Positions 26,092 to 35,400 of a stretch of DNA of 64,000 nt are shown here, piece after piece. Source of the stretch: Microbacterium sp. W4I20 (GTDB lineage: Bacteria > Actinomycetota > Actinomycetes > Actinomycetales > Microbacteriaceae); contig NZ_JAUSYB010000001.1 in assembly GCF_030816505.1 (NCBI RefSeq), positions 62,001 to 126,000 of the forward strand, read 5' to 3'. The notes beneath the pieces are model-generated. The model made no database searches. It saw only the letters and a list, made by a program, of their open reading frames with translations, and was not told where the DNA came from. The first letter of the stretch is position 1. Each line of letters opens with the position of its first letter. The position numbers were made by a program, and so were the translations under genes.

Positions 26092-27381
26092 ATGAGCACG
26101 GATCTCCCCGAATCGTCGGATGCCGAGAACGCGGCGTTCAGCGACGAAGACGGCGTCCTCTACGACGAAGACGTCACGCCCGAGTTCGGCATCCTCGGAT
26201 TCACCCTGCGCGAGCTCCTCATCGTCGGCGTCTGGCTCGTGGCCTTCGTGGTCTCTTTCTTCCCCTTCGCCGGATCTTCTTCCATCTGGGCCACGGGCAT
26301 CCAGTGGATTTTGCCCATCGGCGTGCCGACCGTGGCGGTGTTTCTCCTCGTGCTCCGCCGGTTCTCGCCGGACGGGATCCGCCGCGTGGGATCCCTCGGA
26401 ATCGACCAGTTCGCGTCCGTGGCCTTCTCCGTCGCCGCGGTGTTCTGGCTGAGCATCCTCTGGAGTGCCGTGGCGGCGGTGATCGAACTCGGTGTGTTCG
26501 GGTTGTTCTGGAGCGGCATCGTGCAGCTGCTCGCCTCGCTCGCCCTGGTCGCCCTGACCGTCTTCGCGCCCATCATCCCGGGGCTGAAGGAAGACTTCCA
26601 CGGCCGCCTCGTGACACTGGCGCACCGCAACGCGAACCCGGTCCGGCCGGTCATCGCCCGGCCGCGCCCCGAACCGGTCGAGGCGCCGGCTGCCGTTGCC
26701 GAGCCCGCTGACGACGCGGACCCTTCGGCCACCGCTGCTCCCGCACCCCCGCAGTTCACCGCGCCGGAACAAGCGGCCACACCGCTGCACGACTCGCTCG
26801 TCGCGGACGCGAACCCCGAGACGCATGTGGTCGATGTCGTCGCTCTCGACGTCGAGCTCTCCGGTCAGAATGCGACCGACGAGGTGGCGCGGCTCGACCT
26901 GGCCGAGCAGGTGCCCCTGGGCGCGCACGCGTCGGGCGGCGGAACTGGAACCGAAGAGACGACGGCCGAGGAGGACTACGTGCCCGTCTACTCGCGTCGC
27001 TCCCGCAACCAGGAGATCGCGTCGGACACGGGGAGCATCGAATCTCTGCTGGAGACGGCCCAGACCGTCGAGACCGGCGACGCCGGCAGCAACGTCGACA
27101 CGGGCAGCACGGACGACACCGACGTCATCGACGACTACCCGTTCACCGAGGCCGACCTCGATGCGACCAAGCCGCGCGAGCCTGCGCCCGCCGCCCAGCC
27201 GTTCTGGGTTCTCGCGCCCACGGAACGCGATGTGCATGACGAGCGCGGCGAACCGCTGTTCCGCATCGGTCCTAACGCGTGGGCCCTCGTGATCGAGGAT
27301 CGTGGGGGCGCCTACGTCGTCCGCCATGATGACGGCCGCATCGGCTACCTCCACGAGATCTCCGACGTCACGAAGGGCTGA
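26092..27381 (+). CDS. Membrane protein of unknown function with acidic cytoplasmic tail
   Basis: I do not recognise a family. The 429-residue protein starts with a short acidic segment. Four transmembrane helices follow between about residues 35 and 165 (including LLIVGVWLVAFVVSFFPF and SIDQFASV-type loops). A long Ala/Pro/Thr/Asp-rich region (about 190-370) and a small globular C-terminal part (FWVLAPTERDVHDERG, VIEDRGGAYVVRHDDGRIGYLH) complete it. ATG 26092 is chosen over 26053 by AAAGGA at 26081-26086. It is 1 bp from hisD, so they may be co-transcribed. Proteins of this layout are common next to dnaE or hisD in Microbacteriaceae; no function can be assigned. Confidence 0.75.
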   Translation: MSTDLPESSDAENAAFSDEDGVLYDEDVTPEFGILGFTLRELLIVGVWLVAFVVSFFPFAGSSSIWATGIQWILPIGVPTVAVFLLVLRRFSPDGIRRVGSLGIDQFASVAFSVAAVFWLSILWSAVAAVIELGVFGLFWSGIVQLLASLALVALTVFAPIIPGLKEDFHGRLVTLAHRNANPVRPVIARPRPEPVEAPAAVAEPADDADPSATAAPAPPQFTAPEQAATPLHDSLVADANPETHVVDVVALDVELSGQNATDEVARLDLAEQVPLGAHASGGGTGTEETTAEEDYVPVYSRRSRNQEIASDTGSIESLLETAQTVETGDAGSNVDTGSTDDTDVIDDYPFTEADLDATKPREPAPAAQPFWVLAPTERDVHDERGEPLFRIGPNAWALVIEDRGGAYVVRHDDGRIGYLHEISDVTKG

Positions 27382-27382
27382 C

Positions 27383-28687
27383 ATGCGCACGATCGATCTC
27401 CGAGGGCGCGAGCTCTCGGCCGCTGACATGCTCGCCGCTGTTCCTCGCGCCGCGCAGGCGCGTGCGGAAGCTCTCGACGCGGCGACGCGCATCGTCGACG
27501 ACGTGCGCGAACGCGGAGCGACAGCGCTGCGCGAGCAGGCGGAGCGCTTCGACGGGGTGAGCGGTCACGCCGTGCGGGTTCCGGAAGCCCACATCGCGGA
27601 AGCGCTCGAATCCGTCGACCCCACCGTGCGCGCCGCGCTCGAGGAGGCGATCGTTCGCGTTCGTCAGGGGTCCGAGGCACAGGTGCCTGCGCCGCAGACG
27701 ACCGATATCGGCCCCGGCGCACGCATCCAGCAGCGCTGGCAGCCGGTCGCCCGCGCCGGGGTGTATATCCCGGGCGGCAAGGCGCCGCTCGCCTCCAGCG
27801 TCGTCATGAACGTCGTGCCCGCGCAGGTCGCCGGGGTGCAGCACATCGCACTGGCGTCCCCGCCGCAGGCCTCCTACGACGGCCGCATCCACCCGACGAT
27901 CCTCGCTGCGGCAGGACTGCTCGGAATCGACGAGATCTACGCGATCGGCGGAGCCGGAGCGGTCGGCGCCTTCGCCTGGGGCGTACCGGAGATCGGGCTC
28001 GATCCGGTCGACGTCGTCTCCGGTCCCGGCAACAACTACGTCGCCTCGGCCAAGCGCGTGGTCGCCGGCATCGTCGGGACGGATTCGGAGGCCGGTGCGA
28101 CCGAGATACTCATCGTCGCCGACGACAGCGCAGACCCGCGGCTCGTAGCCGCCGATCTGATCAGCCAGGCCGAGCACGACGAGCAGGCGTCCGCCGTGCT
28201 CGTCACCGACTCCCCGGAACTCGCCGCGCGCGTCGACGACGAGGTCGCGCGTCAGGCTCTGCGCACGCGGCACAGCGCGCGAGTGGCAGAAGCACTCGCG
28301 GGCCCGCAGTCCGCGATTGTGCTCGTGGACGGTCCCGGCATGGCGGCCGCGTTCAGCAACGCCTACGCGCCCGAGCACCTCGAACTCCACCTCGTCGACG
28401 CCGAGGCGGCGGCATCCGCTTTCACCAGCGCCGGCGCGGTGTTCGTGGGCGACCAGACGCCGGTCAGCCTCGGCGACTACATGGCCGGAAGCAACCACGT
28501 GCTGCCGACCGGGGGACAGGCGCGCTATGCCTCGGGCCTCGGCGCCTACACGTTCCTGCGGCCTCAGCAGGTCATCACCTACGACCGCGCCGCGCTCTCC
28601 GCCGTTCGCGACGGTGTCGTGGCGTTGGCCAACGCCGAGGCGCTGCCCGCCCATGGCGAGGCGATCGAGGCGCGGTTCACCGCGTAG
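27383..28687 (+). CDS. hisD: Histidinol dehydrogenase HisD
   Basis: HisD catalyses the last two steps of histidine synthesis, oxidising L-histidinol to L-histidine with NAD+ and Zn2+. The 434-residue protein matches family length. Motifs seen are [32 protein letters not shown], the zinc/substrate region [14 protein letters not shown] and PEHLELH near the C-terminus. ATG 27383 follows AAGGG in the end of the previous gene. No other his gene is in the window, so the pathway is split here. The stop codon TAG is part of the TAGGAT -10 of nrdR. Confidence 0.95.
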   Translation: MRTIDLRGRELSAADMLAAVPRAAQARAEALDAATRIVDDVRERGATALREQAERFDGVSGHAVRVPEAHIAEALESVDPTVRAALEEAIVRVRQGSEAQVPAPQTTDIGPGARIQQRWQPVARAGVYIPGGKAPLASSVVMNVVPAQVAGVQHIALASPPQASYDGRIHPTILAAAGLLGIDEIYAIGGAGAVGAFAWGVPEIGLDPVDVVSGPGNNYVASAKRVVAGIVGTDSEAGATEILIVADDSADPRLVAADLISQAEHDEQASAVLVTDSPELAARVDDEVARQALRTRHSARVAEALAGPQSAIVLVDGPGMAAAFSNAYAPEHLELHLVDAEAAASAFTSAGAVFVGDQTPVSLGDYMAGSNHVLPTGGQARYASGLGAYTFLRPQQVITYDRAALSAVRDGVVALANAEALPAHGEAIEARFTA

Positions 28688-28697
28688 GATCGGTCAG

Positions 28698-29168
28698 ATG
28701 CACTGCCCCTTCTGCCGTCATTCCGACTCGCGCGTCATCGATTCGCGTACCAGCGACGACGGACTGTCGATCAGGCGGCGCCGCCAGTGCCCCGAGTGCG
28801 GCGGCCGATTCACGACGACCGAGACCGCGAGCCTCAACGTCATCAAGCGGTCCGGGGTGATGGAGCCCTTCAGCCGGGAGAAGGTCATCTCCGGCGTGCG
28901 GAAGGCCTGTCAGGGCCGGCCCGTCACGGAAGCGGACCTCGCCATCCTCGCGCAGCGCGTGGAGGAGAACGTGCGGCAGACCGGCGTCTCGCAGCTCGAC
29001 ACGAACGAGATCGGCCTCGCCATCCTCGGGCCGTTGCGTGAACTTGACGAGGTCGCGTTCCTGCGCTTCGCGAGCGTCTACCAGGCGTTCGACTCGCTGG
29101 AGGACTTCGAATCCGCGATCACCGACCTTCGCGCCGACCACGCGGAATCGGAGTCGGCGGACCGGTAA
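28698..29168 (+). CDS. nrdR: Transcriptional repressor NrdR
   Basis: NrdR represses ribonucleotide reductase genes when dATP/ATP ratios signal enough dNTPs. The 156-residue protein has an N-terminal zinc ribbon with Cys3, Cys6, Cys31 and Cys34, followed by an ATP-cone domain (about 46-136; [35 protein letters not shown]). ATG 28698 is 7 nt after TAGGAT (28685-28690), a leaderless-type arrangement; no Shine-Dalgarno is present. NrdR boxes were not found in this window, so its targets lie elsewhere. Confidence 0.95.
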   Translation: MHCPFCRHSDSRVIDSRTSDDGLSIRRRRQCPECGGRFTTTETASLNVIKRSGVMEPFSREKVISGVRKACQGRPVTEADLAILAQRVEENVRQTGVSQLDTNEIGLAILGPLRELDEVAFLRFASVYQAFDSLEDFESAITDLRADHAESESADR

Positions 29169-29178
29169 TCTGGCAGGG

Positions 29179-30216
29179 ATGTATCCGCTGCTCTTCCGCG
29201 CTGTCCTCTCGCGCTTCGATCCCGAGTTCGCCCATCATGCGGGAATGGTGGTGATCCGGGCACTCGGTGCACCGCCGCTCGCGCGGGTGACGCGGTCCCT
29301 GACACAGCCCGACCCGTCCCTGCGCGTCGAGGCGCTCGGGCTGACGTTCCCGTCGCCCTTCGGCATCGCAGCCGGATTCGACAAGAACGCGATCGGCGTG
29401 CGCGGTCTCGCCGCGCTCGGCTTCGGCCACGTCGAGGTCGGCACGGTCACCGCCGTCCCTCAGCCGGGCAACCCGAAGCCTCGGCTGTTCCGCCTGATCG
29501 CCGACCGGGCCGTTATCAACCGCATGGGCTTCAACAACGAGGGAGCGGATGCCGTCGCCCGGCGTCTCGCACAGCTTCGCCGTGGCGCTCCGGACACGAT
29601 CATCGGCGTCAACATCGGCAAGAGCCGTGTGGTCGAGGTCGAAGAAGCCACCGCCGATTACGTGGCGTCGGCGACACGACTCGCCCCGCTCGCCGACTAC
29701 CTCGCCGTCAACGTCTCCTCACCGAACACGCCCGGTCTACGTGGCCTGCAGGCCGTGGAGACGCTGGCACCCCTGCTGCGCGCCGTGCGCGAAGCATCCG
29801 GATCCACCCCGCTCCTGGTGAAGATCGCCCCCGACCTCCCCGATGACGAGATCACGGCGATCGCGCAGCTCGCCGTCGCCGAGGGACTCGCCGGCATCAT
29901 CGCGCACAACACCACGATCAGCCGCGAGGGCCTCCTGACCGACGAGGCGGTCGTCGAGGCGGCAGGAGCGGGAGGACTCTCCGGAGCGCCGCTGAAGCAG
30001 AGGTCGCTGGAGGTGCTCCGCATCGTCCGCGCGGCGGTGCCCGCCGACTTCTGCGTGATCGCTGTCGGGGGAGTGGAGACCCCCACCGATGTGCAGGAGC
30101 GCCTGGCTGCCGGCGCGACCCTGGTGCAGGGATATACGGCGTTCCTCTACCGCGGACCGTTCTGGGGCCGCGAGATCAACCGAGGGCTTCTCAGGCGGGG
30201 TACTGCCCGCGCTTGA
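29179..30216 (+). CDS. pyrD: Quinone-dependent dihydroorotate dehydrogenase PyrD
   Basis: PyrD oxidises dihydroorotate to orotate in pyrimidine synthesis and passes electrons to menaquinone. The 345-residue protein is a class 2 enzyme: an N-terminal helical membrane-associating part (MYPLLFRAVLSRFDPEFAHH), then an FMN barrel with GIAAGFDKNA, NRMGFNNEGADAV, the catalytic-Ser motif NVSSPNTPGLR (about 178-188) and HNTTISREGL. ATG 29179 is 7 nt after TAATCT (29166-29171), which overlaps the nrdR stop. Its last 26 bp overlap the convergent DUF3043 gene. Confidence 0.95.
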   Translation: MYPLLFRAVLSRFDPEFAHHAGMVVIRALGAPPLARVTRSLTQPDPSLRVEALGLTFPSPFGIAAGFDKNAIGVRGLAALGFGHVEVGTVTAVPQPGNPKPRLFRLIADRAVINRMGFNNEGADAVARRLAQLRRGAPDTIIGVNIGKSRVVEVEEATADYVASATRLAPLADYLAVNVSSPNTPGLRGLQAVETLAPLLRAVREASGSTPLLVKIAPDLPDDEITAIAQLAVAEGLAGIIAHNTTISREGLLTDEAVVEAAGAGGLSGAPLKQRSLEVLRIVRAAVPADFCVIAVGGVETPTDVQERLAAGATLVQGYTAFLYRGPFWGREINRGLLRRGTARA

Positions 30217-30763
30217 CCTGCGGCTTCGGCAGACGCATGAAGCGCATCTGCAGCGCCCGCATGCCGGCGTACCAGCCGAGGCCCTTCTCCATGCGCTCGG
30301 CACCGAACTTCGCCGCGACCTTGCGCTTCACCCGGAATCCGAGCAGGACCATGCCGCCGATCGCGATCAGGAGGTACGCCATCATCGCGATGTAGGCGTA
30401 GAACGAGATCAGCGGGTTGGCCGGAACGAGCGACGCCAGGATGACGAGCACCATGACGGCCATGACGAACTCGGCGGGGTGCCAGCCGGCGTCGACGTAA
30501 TCGCGCACCCAGCGGCGCTGCGGGCCCTTGTCGCGGACGGGGAGGAACTTCTCCTCGCCGGCGGCCATGCCTGCCTGGGCGCGGGCGCGACGCTCGTTGA
30601 GCTCGGCTCGGGCCGCGGCCTTCGCCTCCTTCGTGTTGGCGACCAGGGGACGACGGCGAGCCGCCTCCTGCTGCGCGCGGGTCGGCGTCGCGCGCCCCTT
30701 GCCGACGGCTGGCGTCTCGGGGGCGTCGTCGTTCGTCGAAGGGGAGACAGGGGTAGTGGCCAC
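30191..30763 (-). CDS. DUF3043 family membrane protein
   Basis: This 190-residue protein has a disordered, Ala/Pro/Arg-rich N-terminus, the conserved block LPVRDKGPQRRWVRDYVDAGW (first 20: LPVRDKGPQRRWVRDYVDAG) and two transmembrane helices (about 103-120 and 123-143). A basic C-terminus follows. It matches actinobacterial DUF3043, whose function is unknown. It starts with GTG at 30763, 46 bp from the divergent dipeptidase. Its 3' end overlaps pyrD tail-to-tail by 26 bp. Confidence 0.88.
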   Translation of the reverse strand: MATTPVSPSTNDDAPETPAVGKGRATPTRAQQEAARRRPLVANTKEAKAAARAELNERRARAQAGMAAGEEKFLPVRDKGPQRRWVRDYVDAGWHPAEFVMAVMVLVILASLVPANPLISFYAYIAMMAYLLIAIGGMVLLGFRVKRKVAAKFGAERMEKGLGWYAGMRALQMRFMRLPKPQVKRGQYPA

Positions 30764-30782
30764 GAGGTTCCTCGGTTCGCTG

Positions 30783-30802
30783 AAGGTGGATCACCTTAAG
30801 AT
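30783..30802 (+). promoter_or_regulatory. Palindrome AAGGTG-GAT-CACCTT and TAAGAT -10 between divergent genes
   Basis: A perfect 6-3-6 inverted repeat (30783-30797) abuts and shares its last T with TAAGAT (30797-30802), which ends 7 nt before the dipeptidase ATG. The only gap between the two divergent genes is 46 bp. A palindrome in the -10/-35 spacer region is a good candidate for a repressor operator; the cognate regulator is unknown. Confidence 0.5.
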
Positions 30803-30809
30803 TACTCGC

Positions 30810-32231
30810 ATGACCTCTTCCGCTCACCACGGCCAGCAAACACCGCCCAGCGAATCGGACGCCGCCGTCCTCGAAGCCGTGTCGATCGGCATCCCCTCCG
30901 CACTGTCGGACCTCGGCCACCTCGTGCGCATCCCGGGCATGGCCTGGCCGGCGTTCGACCAGACGCAGCTGGAACGCAGCGCGGAAGCCGTCGCAGCGCT
31001 CGTCGATGGCACCGGTGTCTTCGATGAGGTGCGCGTGCTGCGCGCTGCGGTCCCCGGCACCGACGAGTTCGGTCAGCCGGCCGTTCTCGCCACCCGGGCC
31101 GCCCGCAACGGAAAGCCCACGATCCTGCTCTACGCCCACCACGACGTGCAGCCCCCCGGAGACGATGAGCTCTGGGAGACACCGCCGTTCGAGCCGACCG
31201 TCCGCGACGGCCGCCTCTATGGACGCGGCGCCGCAGACGACAAGGCCGGCGTCATGGCGCACGTCGCGTCGATCCGTGCCGTGAAGGAAGTGCTCGGCGA
31301 CGACCTCGACCTGGGGATCGCGATGTTCATCGAGGGCGAAGAGGAGTATGGATCGCGGTCGTTCGCGCAGTTCCTCTCCGACAACAAGGAGGCGCTGCGA
31401 GCCGACGCGATCGTCGTCGCCGACTCCGGGAACTGGGACTCCGTCACGCCGGGTCTCACGGTCTCGCTCCGCGGCAATGCGCGGTTCACGATGCGCGTGC
31501 GCACGCTGGAGCACGCGTCGCACTCCGGCATGTTCGGCGGAGCCGTCCCGGACGCGATGATGACGACCGTGAAGCTTCTCTCGACGCTGTGGAACGACGA
31601 CGGCTCGGTCGCCGTCGCGGGCCTGCTCGAGCGCGACGCGCCGACTCCGGACTACGACGAGGCCACCCTGCGGGAAGAAGCCGGACTGCTGCCGGGCACG
31701 ACGCCGATCGGCAACGGCACGATCCTCAGCCGCATCTGGAACAAGCCCGCGATCACGCTGATCGGTATCGACGCCACGAGTGTGGCCTCGGCATCCAACA
31801 CCCTCCTGCCCGAGGTGACGGTCGTCATCAGCGCGCGCGTCGCACCGGGGCAGACGGGGGAGGAGGCCTACGAGGCGCTTCAGGATCACCTCCGCGCTCA
31901 CGCCCCGTTCGGCGCCGAGCTCACCTTCTCCGACGCCGACCTCGGCGACGGGTTCCTCGCCGACACGAGCGGCTGGGCGGCTGCGCTCACGCGGGACGCC
32001 ATGAACGACGCGTACGGCGTGGCTCCGATCGACCTCGGCGTGGGCGGGTCCATCCCCTTCATCGCCGACCTGGTGCGGGAGTTCCCGGCGGCGCAGATCC
32101 TCGTCACGGGCGTCGAGGACCCTCACTCGCGCGCGCACAGCCCGAACGAATCGCTGCATCTCGACACCTTCCGAAACGCCGTGGCGACCGAAGCGCTGCT
32201 GCTTTCTCGGATGAACGCGGTCGACCTCTGA
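30810..32231 (+). CDS. M20-family metallopeptidase (dipeptidase)
   Basis: This 473-residue protein is a zinc M20 peptidase of the dipeptidase/CNDP type. Metal-site motifs are LYAHHDVQP (first His ligand), GRGAADDKAG (bridging Asp), EGEEEYGS (general base Glu and ligand Glu), DSGN (ligand Asp) and the C-terminal PHSRAHSPNE (ligand His). The lid/dimerisation domain starts with GLTVSLRGNARFTMRV. It should hydrolyse dipeptides in the cytoplasm. ATG 30810 follows TAAGAT by 7 nt; longer in-frame starts would lie inside the divergent gene and are rejected. Confidence 0.92.
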   Translation: MTSSAHHGQQTPPSESDAAVLEAVSIGIPSALSDLGHLVRIPGMAWPAFDQTQLERSAEAVAALVDGTGVFDEVRVLRAAVPGTDEFGQPAVLATRAARNGKPTILLYAHHDVQPPGDDELWETPPFEPTVRDGRLYGRGAADDKAGVMAHVASIRAVKEVLGDDLDLGIAMFIEGEEEYGSRSFAQFLSDNKEALRADAIVVADSGNWDSVTPGLTVSLRGNARFTMRVRTLEHASHSGMFGGAVPDAMMTTVKLLSTLWNDDGSVAVAGLLERDAPTPDYDEATLREEAGLLPGTTPIGNGTILSRIWNKPAITLIGIDATSVASASNTLLPEVTVVISARVAPGQTGEEAYEALQDHLRAHAPFGAELTFSDADLGDGFLADTSGWAAALTRDAMNDAYGVAPIDLGVGGSIPFIADLVREFPAAQILVTGVEDPHSRAHSPNESLHLDTFRNAVATEALLLSRMNAVDL

Positions 32232-32252
32232 GCCGGCCGGCGCGACCGGCGG

Positions 32253-32258
32253 TAGAAT
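32253..32258 (+). promoter_or_regulatory. TAGAAT -10 element of the Fe-S carrier gene
   Basis: TAGAAT at 32253-32258 is the best -10 hexamer in the 70-bp gap after the dipeptidase gene. It leaves a leader of about 37 nt that includes AAGGAG at 32292-32297. No clear -35 is visible. Confidence 0.5.
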
Positions 32259-32301
32259 TGGCTCGAACGCCGTGCCACTGCGGCCCGTGACAAGGAGCGA
32301 C

Positions 32302-32667
32302 ATGAGCGACACCACGCTGACTTCAGAGACCACCACCCGCGCCCACGGCATCAGCCTCACCGACGCGGCAGCCGTCAAGGTCAAGAACCTGCTCGAGCAG
32401 GAAGGCCGTGACGACCTCCGTCTGCGCGTCGCCGTGCAGCCCGGCGGATGCTCCGGCCTGATCTACCAGCTCTACTTCGACGAGCGCTTCCTCGAGGACG
32501 ACGTCACCGTCGACTTCGACGGCGTGGAGGTCATCGTCGACAACATGAGCGTCCCGTACCTCGACGGCGCATCGATCGATTTCAAGGACACGATCTCCGA
32601 GCAGGGCTTCACGATCGACAACCCGAATGCGGCCGGCAGCTGCGCCTGCGGCGACAGCTTCCACTGA
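32302..32667 (+). CDS. A-type iron-sulfur carrier (ErpA/HesB family)
   Basis: A-type carriers receive Fe-S clusters from the assembly machinery and pass them to client enzymes. The 121-residue protein has the three invariant cysteines: Cys50 in GGCSG, and Cys114 and Cys116 in SCACG near the C-terminus. The start ATG 32302 has a strong Shine-Dalgarno (AAGGAG, 32292-32297). It stands alone, directly upstream of the cytochrome c oxidase operon. Supplying clusters to respiratory proteins such as the Rieske subunit is plausible but only inferred from position. Confidence 0.93.
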   Translation: MSDTTLTSETTTRAHGISLTDAAAVKVKNLLEQEGRDDLRLRVAVQPGGCSGLIYQLYFDERFLEDDVTVDFDGVEVIVDNMSVPYLDGASIDFKDTISEQGFTIDNPNAAGSCACGDSFH

Positions 32668-32680
32668 TCCGAACGCCCCC

Positions 32681-32699
32681 GCCAACCTGCGCGGTTGGC
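32681..32699 (+). terminator. Short hairpin after the Fe-S carrier gene
   Basis: GCCAACC (32681-32687) and GGTTGGC (32693-32699) form a perfect 7-bp stem with a 5-nt loop, 13 bp after the stop. There is no U-tract, so it may be a weak terminator or part of the ctaC promoter region. Confidence 0.45.
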
Positions 32700-32722
32700 A
32701 TGAATCAGGTGTGAGGTTGCCC

Positions 32723-32728
32723 TAGACT
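32723..32728 (+). promoter_or_regulatory. TAGACT -10 element of the ctaC operon
   Basis: TAGACT at 32723-32728 repeats the -10 sequence seen before dnaE, murC and coaE. Unlike those, it leaves a ~28-nt leader with the Shine-Dalgarno AAAGGTG (32751-32757). TTGGCA at 32695-32700 is -35-like, but the spacer of 22 nt is too long to be convincing. Confidence 0.5.
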
Positions 32729-32763
32729 TGGGTGTGCCCTGTCCGCAATCTGAAAGGTGCATC

Positions 32764-33660
32764 GTGCCCTCGAAACACCGCCTTCGTTGGGCCGCTCTTC
32801 CCGTGGGAGTAGTGGCAGCCGTGGTCCTGGCGGGATGTACCACCACCGAGTTGAACGGCTACCTTCCCGGCTTCATCGAGGGTGAGCCTGCGGCCACGAA
32901 CCAGACCGAGCGCGTGTCCGGTCTGTGGGTCAATTCCTGGATCGTCCTGCTCGCTGTCGGCGTCATCACCTGGGGCCTGATGGCCTGGGCCGCGATCGCG
33001 TACCGGCGTCGCAAGGGCCAGACCGGCCTGCCGGTCCAGATGCGCTACAACATGCCGATCGAGATCTTCTACACGATCGTGCCGCTCATCCTCGTGCTGG
33101 GCATGTTCTTCTTCACGGCTCGTGACCAGGCCGAGATCGAGGCGAAGTGGGACGACCCCGACGTCGAGATCACCGCGATCGCCAAGCAGTGGGCCTGGGA
33201 CTTCCAGTACGACGCCGAGTCGGAAGACGACACGGTCTGGACCATGGGCATCCAGGCGCAGCCCGACGCCGAAGGCAACATCGACCAGGCGCAGCTGCCG
33301 ACGCTGGTGCTCCCGGTCGACAAGAAGGTCACGATCGACCTGCAGTCCCGCGACGTCATCCACTCGTTCTGGATCATCGACTTCCTGTACAAGAAGGACA
33401 TGTTCATCGGGAAGGACAATTCCTGGTCGTTCATCCCGACCCGGGTCGGCGAGTACAAGGGCAAGTGCGCCGAGCTCTGCGGCGAGTACCACTCGATGAT
33501 GCTGTTCAACGTCAAGGTCGTCGAGCAGGACGAGTACGACGCCTACCTCGCCTCTCTCAAGGAGGAGGGCAACACGGGAGACATCACGGACGAGTACGAC
33601 CGTCTCTCGAACCTCCCCGGCACCACCGGGAACACCGACTCCGAAGAAGGAGAGGAGTAA
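32764..33660 (+). CDS. ctaC: Cytochrome c oxidase subunit II (CtaC)
   Basis: CtaC carries the CuA centre that takes electrons from cytochrome c (here QcrC) into the aa3 oxidase. The 298-residue protein begins with a lipoprotein signal, lipobox LAGC with Cys25. Two transmembrane helices follow (about 55-75 and 95-115). The outer cupredoxin domain has the CuA ligands His200, Cys235, Cys239, His243 and Met246 (pattern CxxxCxxxHxxM). The GTG at 32764 is chosen by AAAGGTG and by the lipoprotein signal; the frame is open back to 32728. It is the first gene of ctaC-ctaD-ctaF. Confidence 0.95.
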   Translation: MPSKHRLRWAALPVGVVAAVVLAGCTTTELNGYLPGFIEGEPAATNQTERVSGLWVNSWIVLLAVGVITWGLMAWAAIAYRRRKGQTGLPVQMRYNMPIEIFYTIVPLILVLGMFFFTARDQAEIEAKWDDPDVEITAIAKQWAWDFQYDAESEDDTVWTMGIQAQPDAEGNIDQAQLPTLVLPVDKKVTIDLQSRDVIHSFWIIDFLYKKDMFIGKDNSWSFIPTRVGEYKGKCAELCGEYHSMMLFNVKVVEQDEYDAYLASLKEEGNTGDITDEYDRLSNLPGTTGNTDSEEGEE

Positions 33661-33663
33661 GCC

Positions 33664-35397
33664 ATGTCGACCACTGAAGCGCCCCGCACCGACGAGGCCC
33701 CTCGCTCCCGTCCCACCGCCCTGCCCGCCCGCCAGGCTGCTCTGATGAGCTCCTCGCGCGTCGAGCAGAAGGGCAACATCGTCGTCAAGTGGATCACCTC
33801 CACCGACCACAAGACCATCGGGTACATGTACCTGATCGCCTCGGTGCTGTTCTTCCTCCTCGGTGGCGTGATGGCTCTCGTCATCCGCGCCGAGTTGTTC
33901 GCGCCGGGCATGCAGATCGTCCCGACGAAGGAGCAGTACAACCAGCTGTTCACGATGCACGGCACGATCATGCTGCTGATGTTCGCGACGCCGCTCTTCG
34001 CCGGCTTCGCGAACGCGATCCTGCCGCTGCAGATCGGGGCGCCCGATGTGGCGTTCCCGCGTCTGAACGCCTTCGCCTTCTGGCTCTTCCTCTTCGGATC
34101 GACCATCGCGGTCGCCGGCTTCCTCACCCCGCAGGGTGCGGCGTCGTTCGGATGGTTCGCCTATCAGCCACTCGCGGGAGCGTCGTTCACGCCGGGTGCC
34201 GGTGGAAACCTCTGGATGGTGGGCCTCGGAATCTCCGGTTTCGGAACCATCCTCGGCGCGGTGAACTTCATCACCACGATCATCACGATGCGCGCTCCCG
34301 GTATGACGATGTGGCGCATGCCGATCTTCTCCTGGAACACGCTCATCACGAGCCTGCTCGTCCTGATGGCCTTCCCGGTGCTGGCTGCGGCGATCTTCGC
34401 TGCTGCTGCCGACCGCATCCTCGGCGCTCACATCTACGACCCGGCCAACGGCGGCGTGCTGCTCTGGCAGCACCTGTTCTGGTTCTTCGGTCACCCCGAG
34501 GTGTACATCATCGCGCTGCCGTTCTTCGGCATCGTCTCGGAGATCTTCCCGGTGTTCAGCCGGAAGCCGATCTTCGGATACAAGACCCTCGTCTACGCGA
34601 CCATCGCCATCGCCGCCCTGTCCGTCGCCGTGTGGGCGCACCACATGTACGTCACGGGTTCCGTCCTGCTGCCGTTCTTCGCGCTGATGACGATGCTCAT
34701 CGCCGTGCCGACGGGTGTGAAGATCTTCAACTGGATCGGAACGCTCTGGCGAGGATCGGTGACCTTCGAGACGCCGATGGTCTTCGCTCTCGGCTTCCTG
34801 GTCTCCTTCGTCTTCGGTGGACTGACCGGTGTCATCCTCGCGGCCCCGCCGCTCGACTTCGCGCTGTCCGACTCGTACTTCGTCGTCGCGCACTTCCACT
34901 ACGTGGTCTTCGGCACCGTCGTGTTCGCGATGTTCGCCGGCTTCTACTTCTGGTGGCCGAAGTGGACCGGCCGCATGCTGAACGAGCGCCTGGGCTACGT
35001 GCACTTCTGGATGCTGTTCATCGGCTTCCACATGACGTTCCTCATCCAGCACTGGCTCGGTGTCGACGGCATGGTGCGACGCTACGCGGACTACTCCGCG
35101 GCCGACGGCTGGACCTGGCAGAACCAGGTCTCCACGATCGGTGCGATCATCCTCGGCGCCTCTATGCTCCCGTTCTTCCTGAACGTGTGGATCACGGCGC
35201 GCAAGGCTCCGAAGGTCACCGTGAACGACCCGTGGGGCTACGGCGCGTCCCTCGAGTGGGCCACGTCGTGCCCGCCGCCGCGGCACAACTTCACGTCGAT
35301 CCCGCGCATCCGCAGCGAGCGTCCGGCATTCGACCTGAATCACCCGGAGGCGGCCGAGTTCTCGGTCAGCGTCCCCGGCGAGCGAGAGGCGCACTGA
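33664..35397 (+). CDS. ctaD: Cytochrome c oxidase subunit I (CtaD)
   Basis: CtaD is the catalytic subunit of the aa3 oxidase, with heme a and the heme a3-CuB site, and pumps protons. The 577-residue protein has twelve transmembrane helices. Visible ligands include the His in [11 protein letters not shown] (heme a), the cross-linked His-Tyr motif GHPEVY (CuB), HHMYV (CuB) and HFHYVVFG (both hemes). The ATG is 3 bp after ctaC. The N-terminal ~35 residues are hydrophilic, as in other actinobacterial CtaD. Confidence 0.97.
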   Translation: MSTTEAPRTDEAPRSRPTALPARQAALMSSSRVEQKGNIVVKWITSTDHKTIGYMYLIASVLFFLLGGVMALVIRAELFAPGMQIVPTKEQYNQLFTMHGTIMLLMFATPLFAGFANAILPLQIGAPDVAFPRLNAFAFWLFLFGSTIAVAGFLTPQGAASFGWFAYQPLAGASFTPGAGGNLWMVGLGISGFGTILGAVNFITTIITMRAPGMTMWRMPIFSWNTLITSLLVLMAFPVLAAAIFAAAADRILGAHIYDPANGGVLLWQHLFWFFGHPEVYIIALPFFGIVSEIFPVFSRKPIFGYKTLVYATIAIAALSVAVWAHHMYVTGSVLLPFFALMTMLIAVPTGVKIFNWIGTLWRGSVTFETPMVFALGFLVSFVFGGLTGVILAAPPLDFALSDSYFVVAHFHYVVFGTVVFAMFAGFYFWWPKWTGRMLNERLGYVHFWMLFIGFHMTFLIQHWLGVDGMVRRYADYSAADGWTWQNQVSTIGAIILGASMLPFFLNVWITARKAPKVTVNDPWGYGASLEWATSCPPPRHNFTSIPRIRSERPAFDLNHPEAAEFSVSVPGEREAH

Positions 35398-35400
35398 GTC

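Noticed and set aside
22110..26099. 1329-codon open frame on the minus strand opposite dnaE
   Set aside because: It is the mirror of a high-GC gene: the translation is Arg/Gly/His/Val-rich without domain motifs, and dnaE on the plus strand is certain. The same holds for the 888-codon frame opposite ftsI-murF and others.
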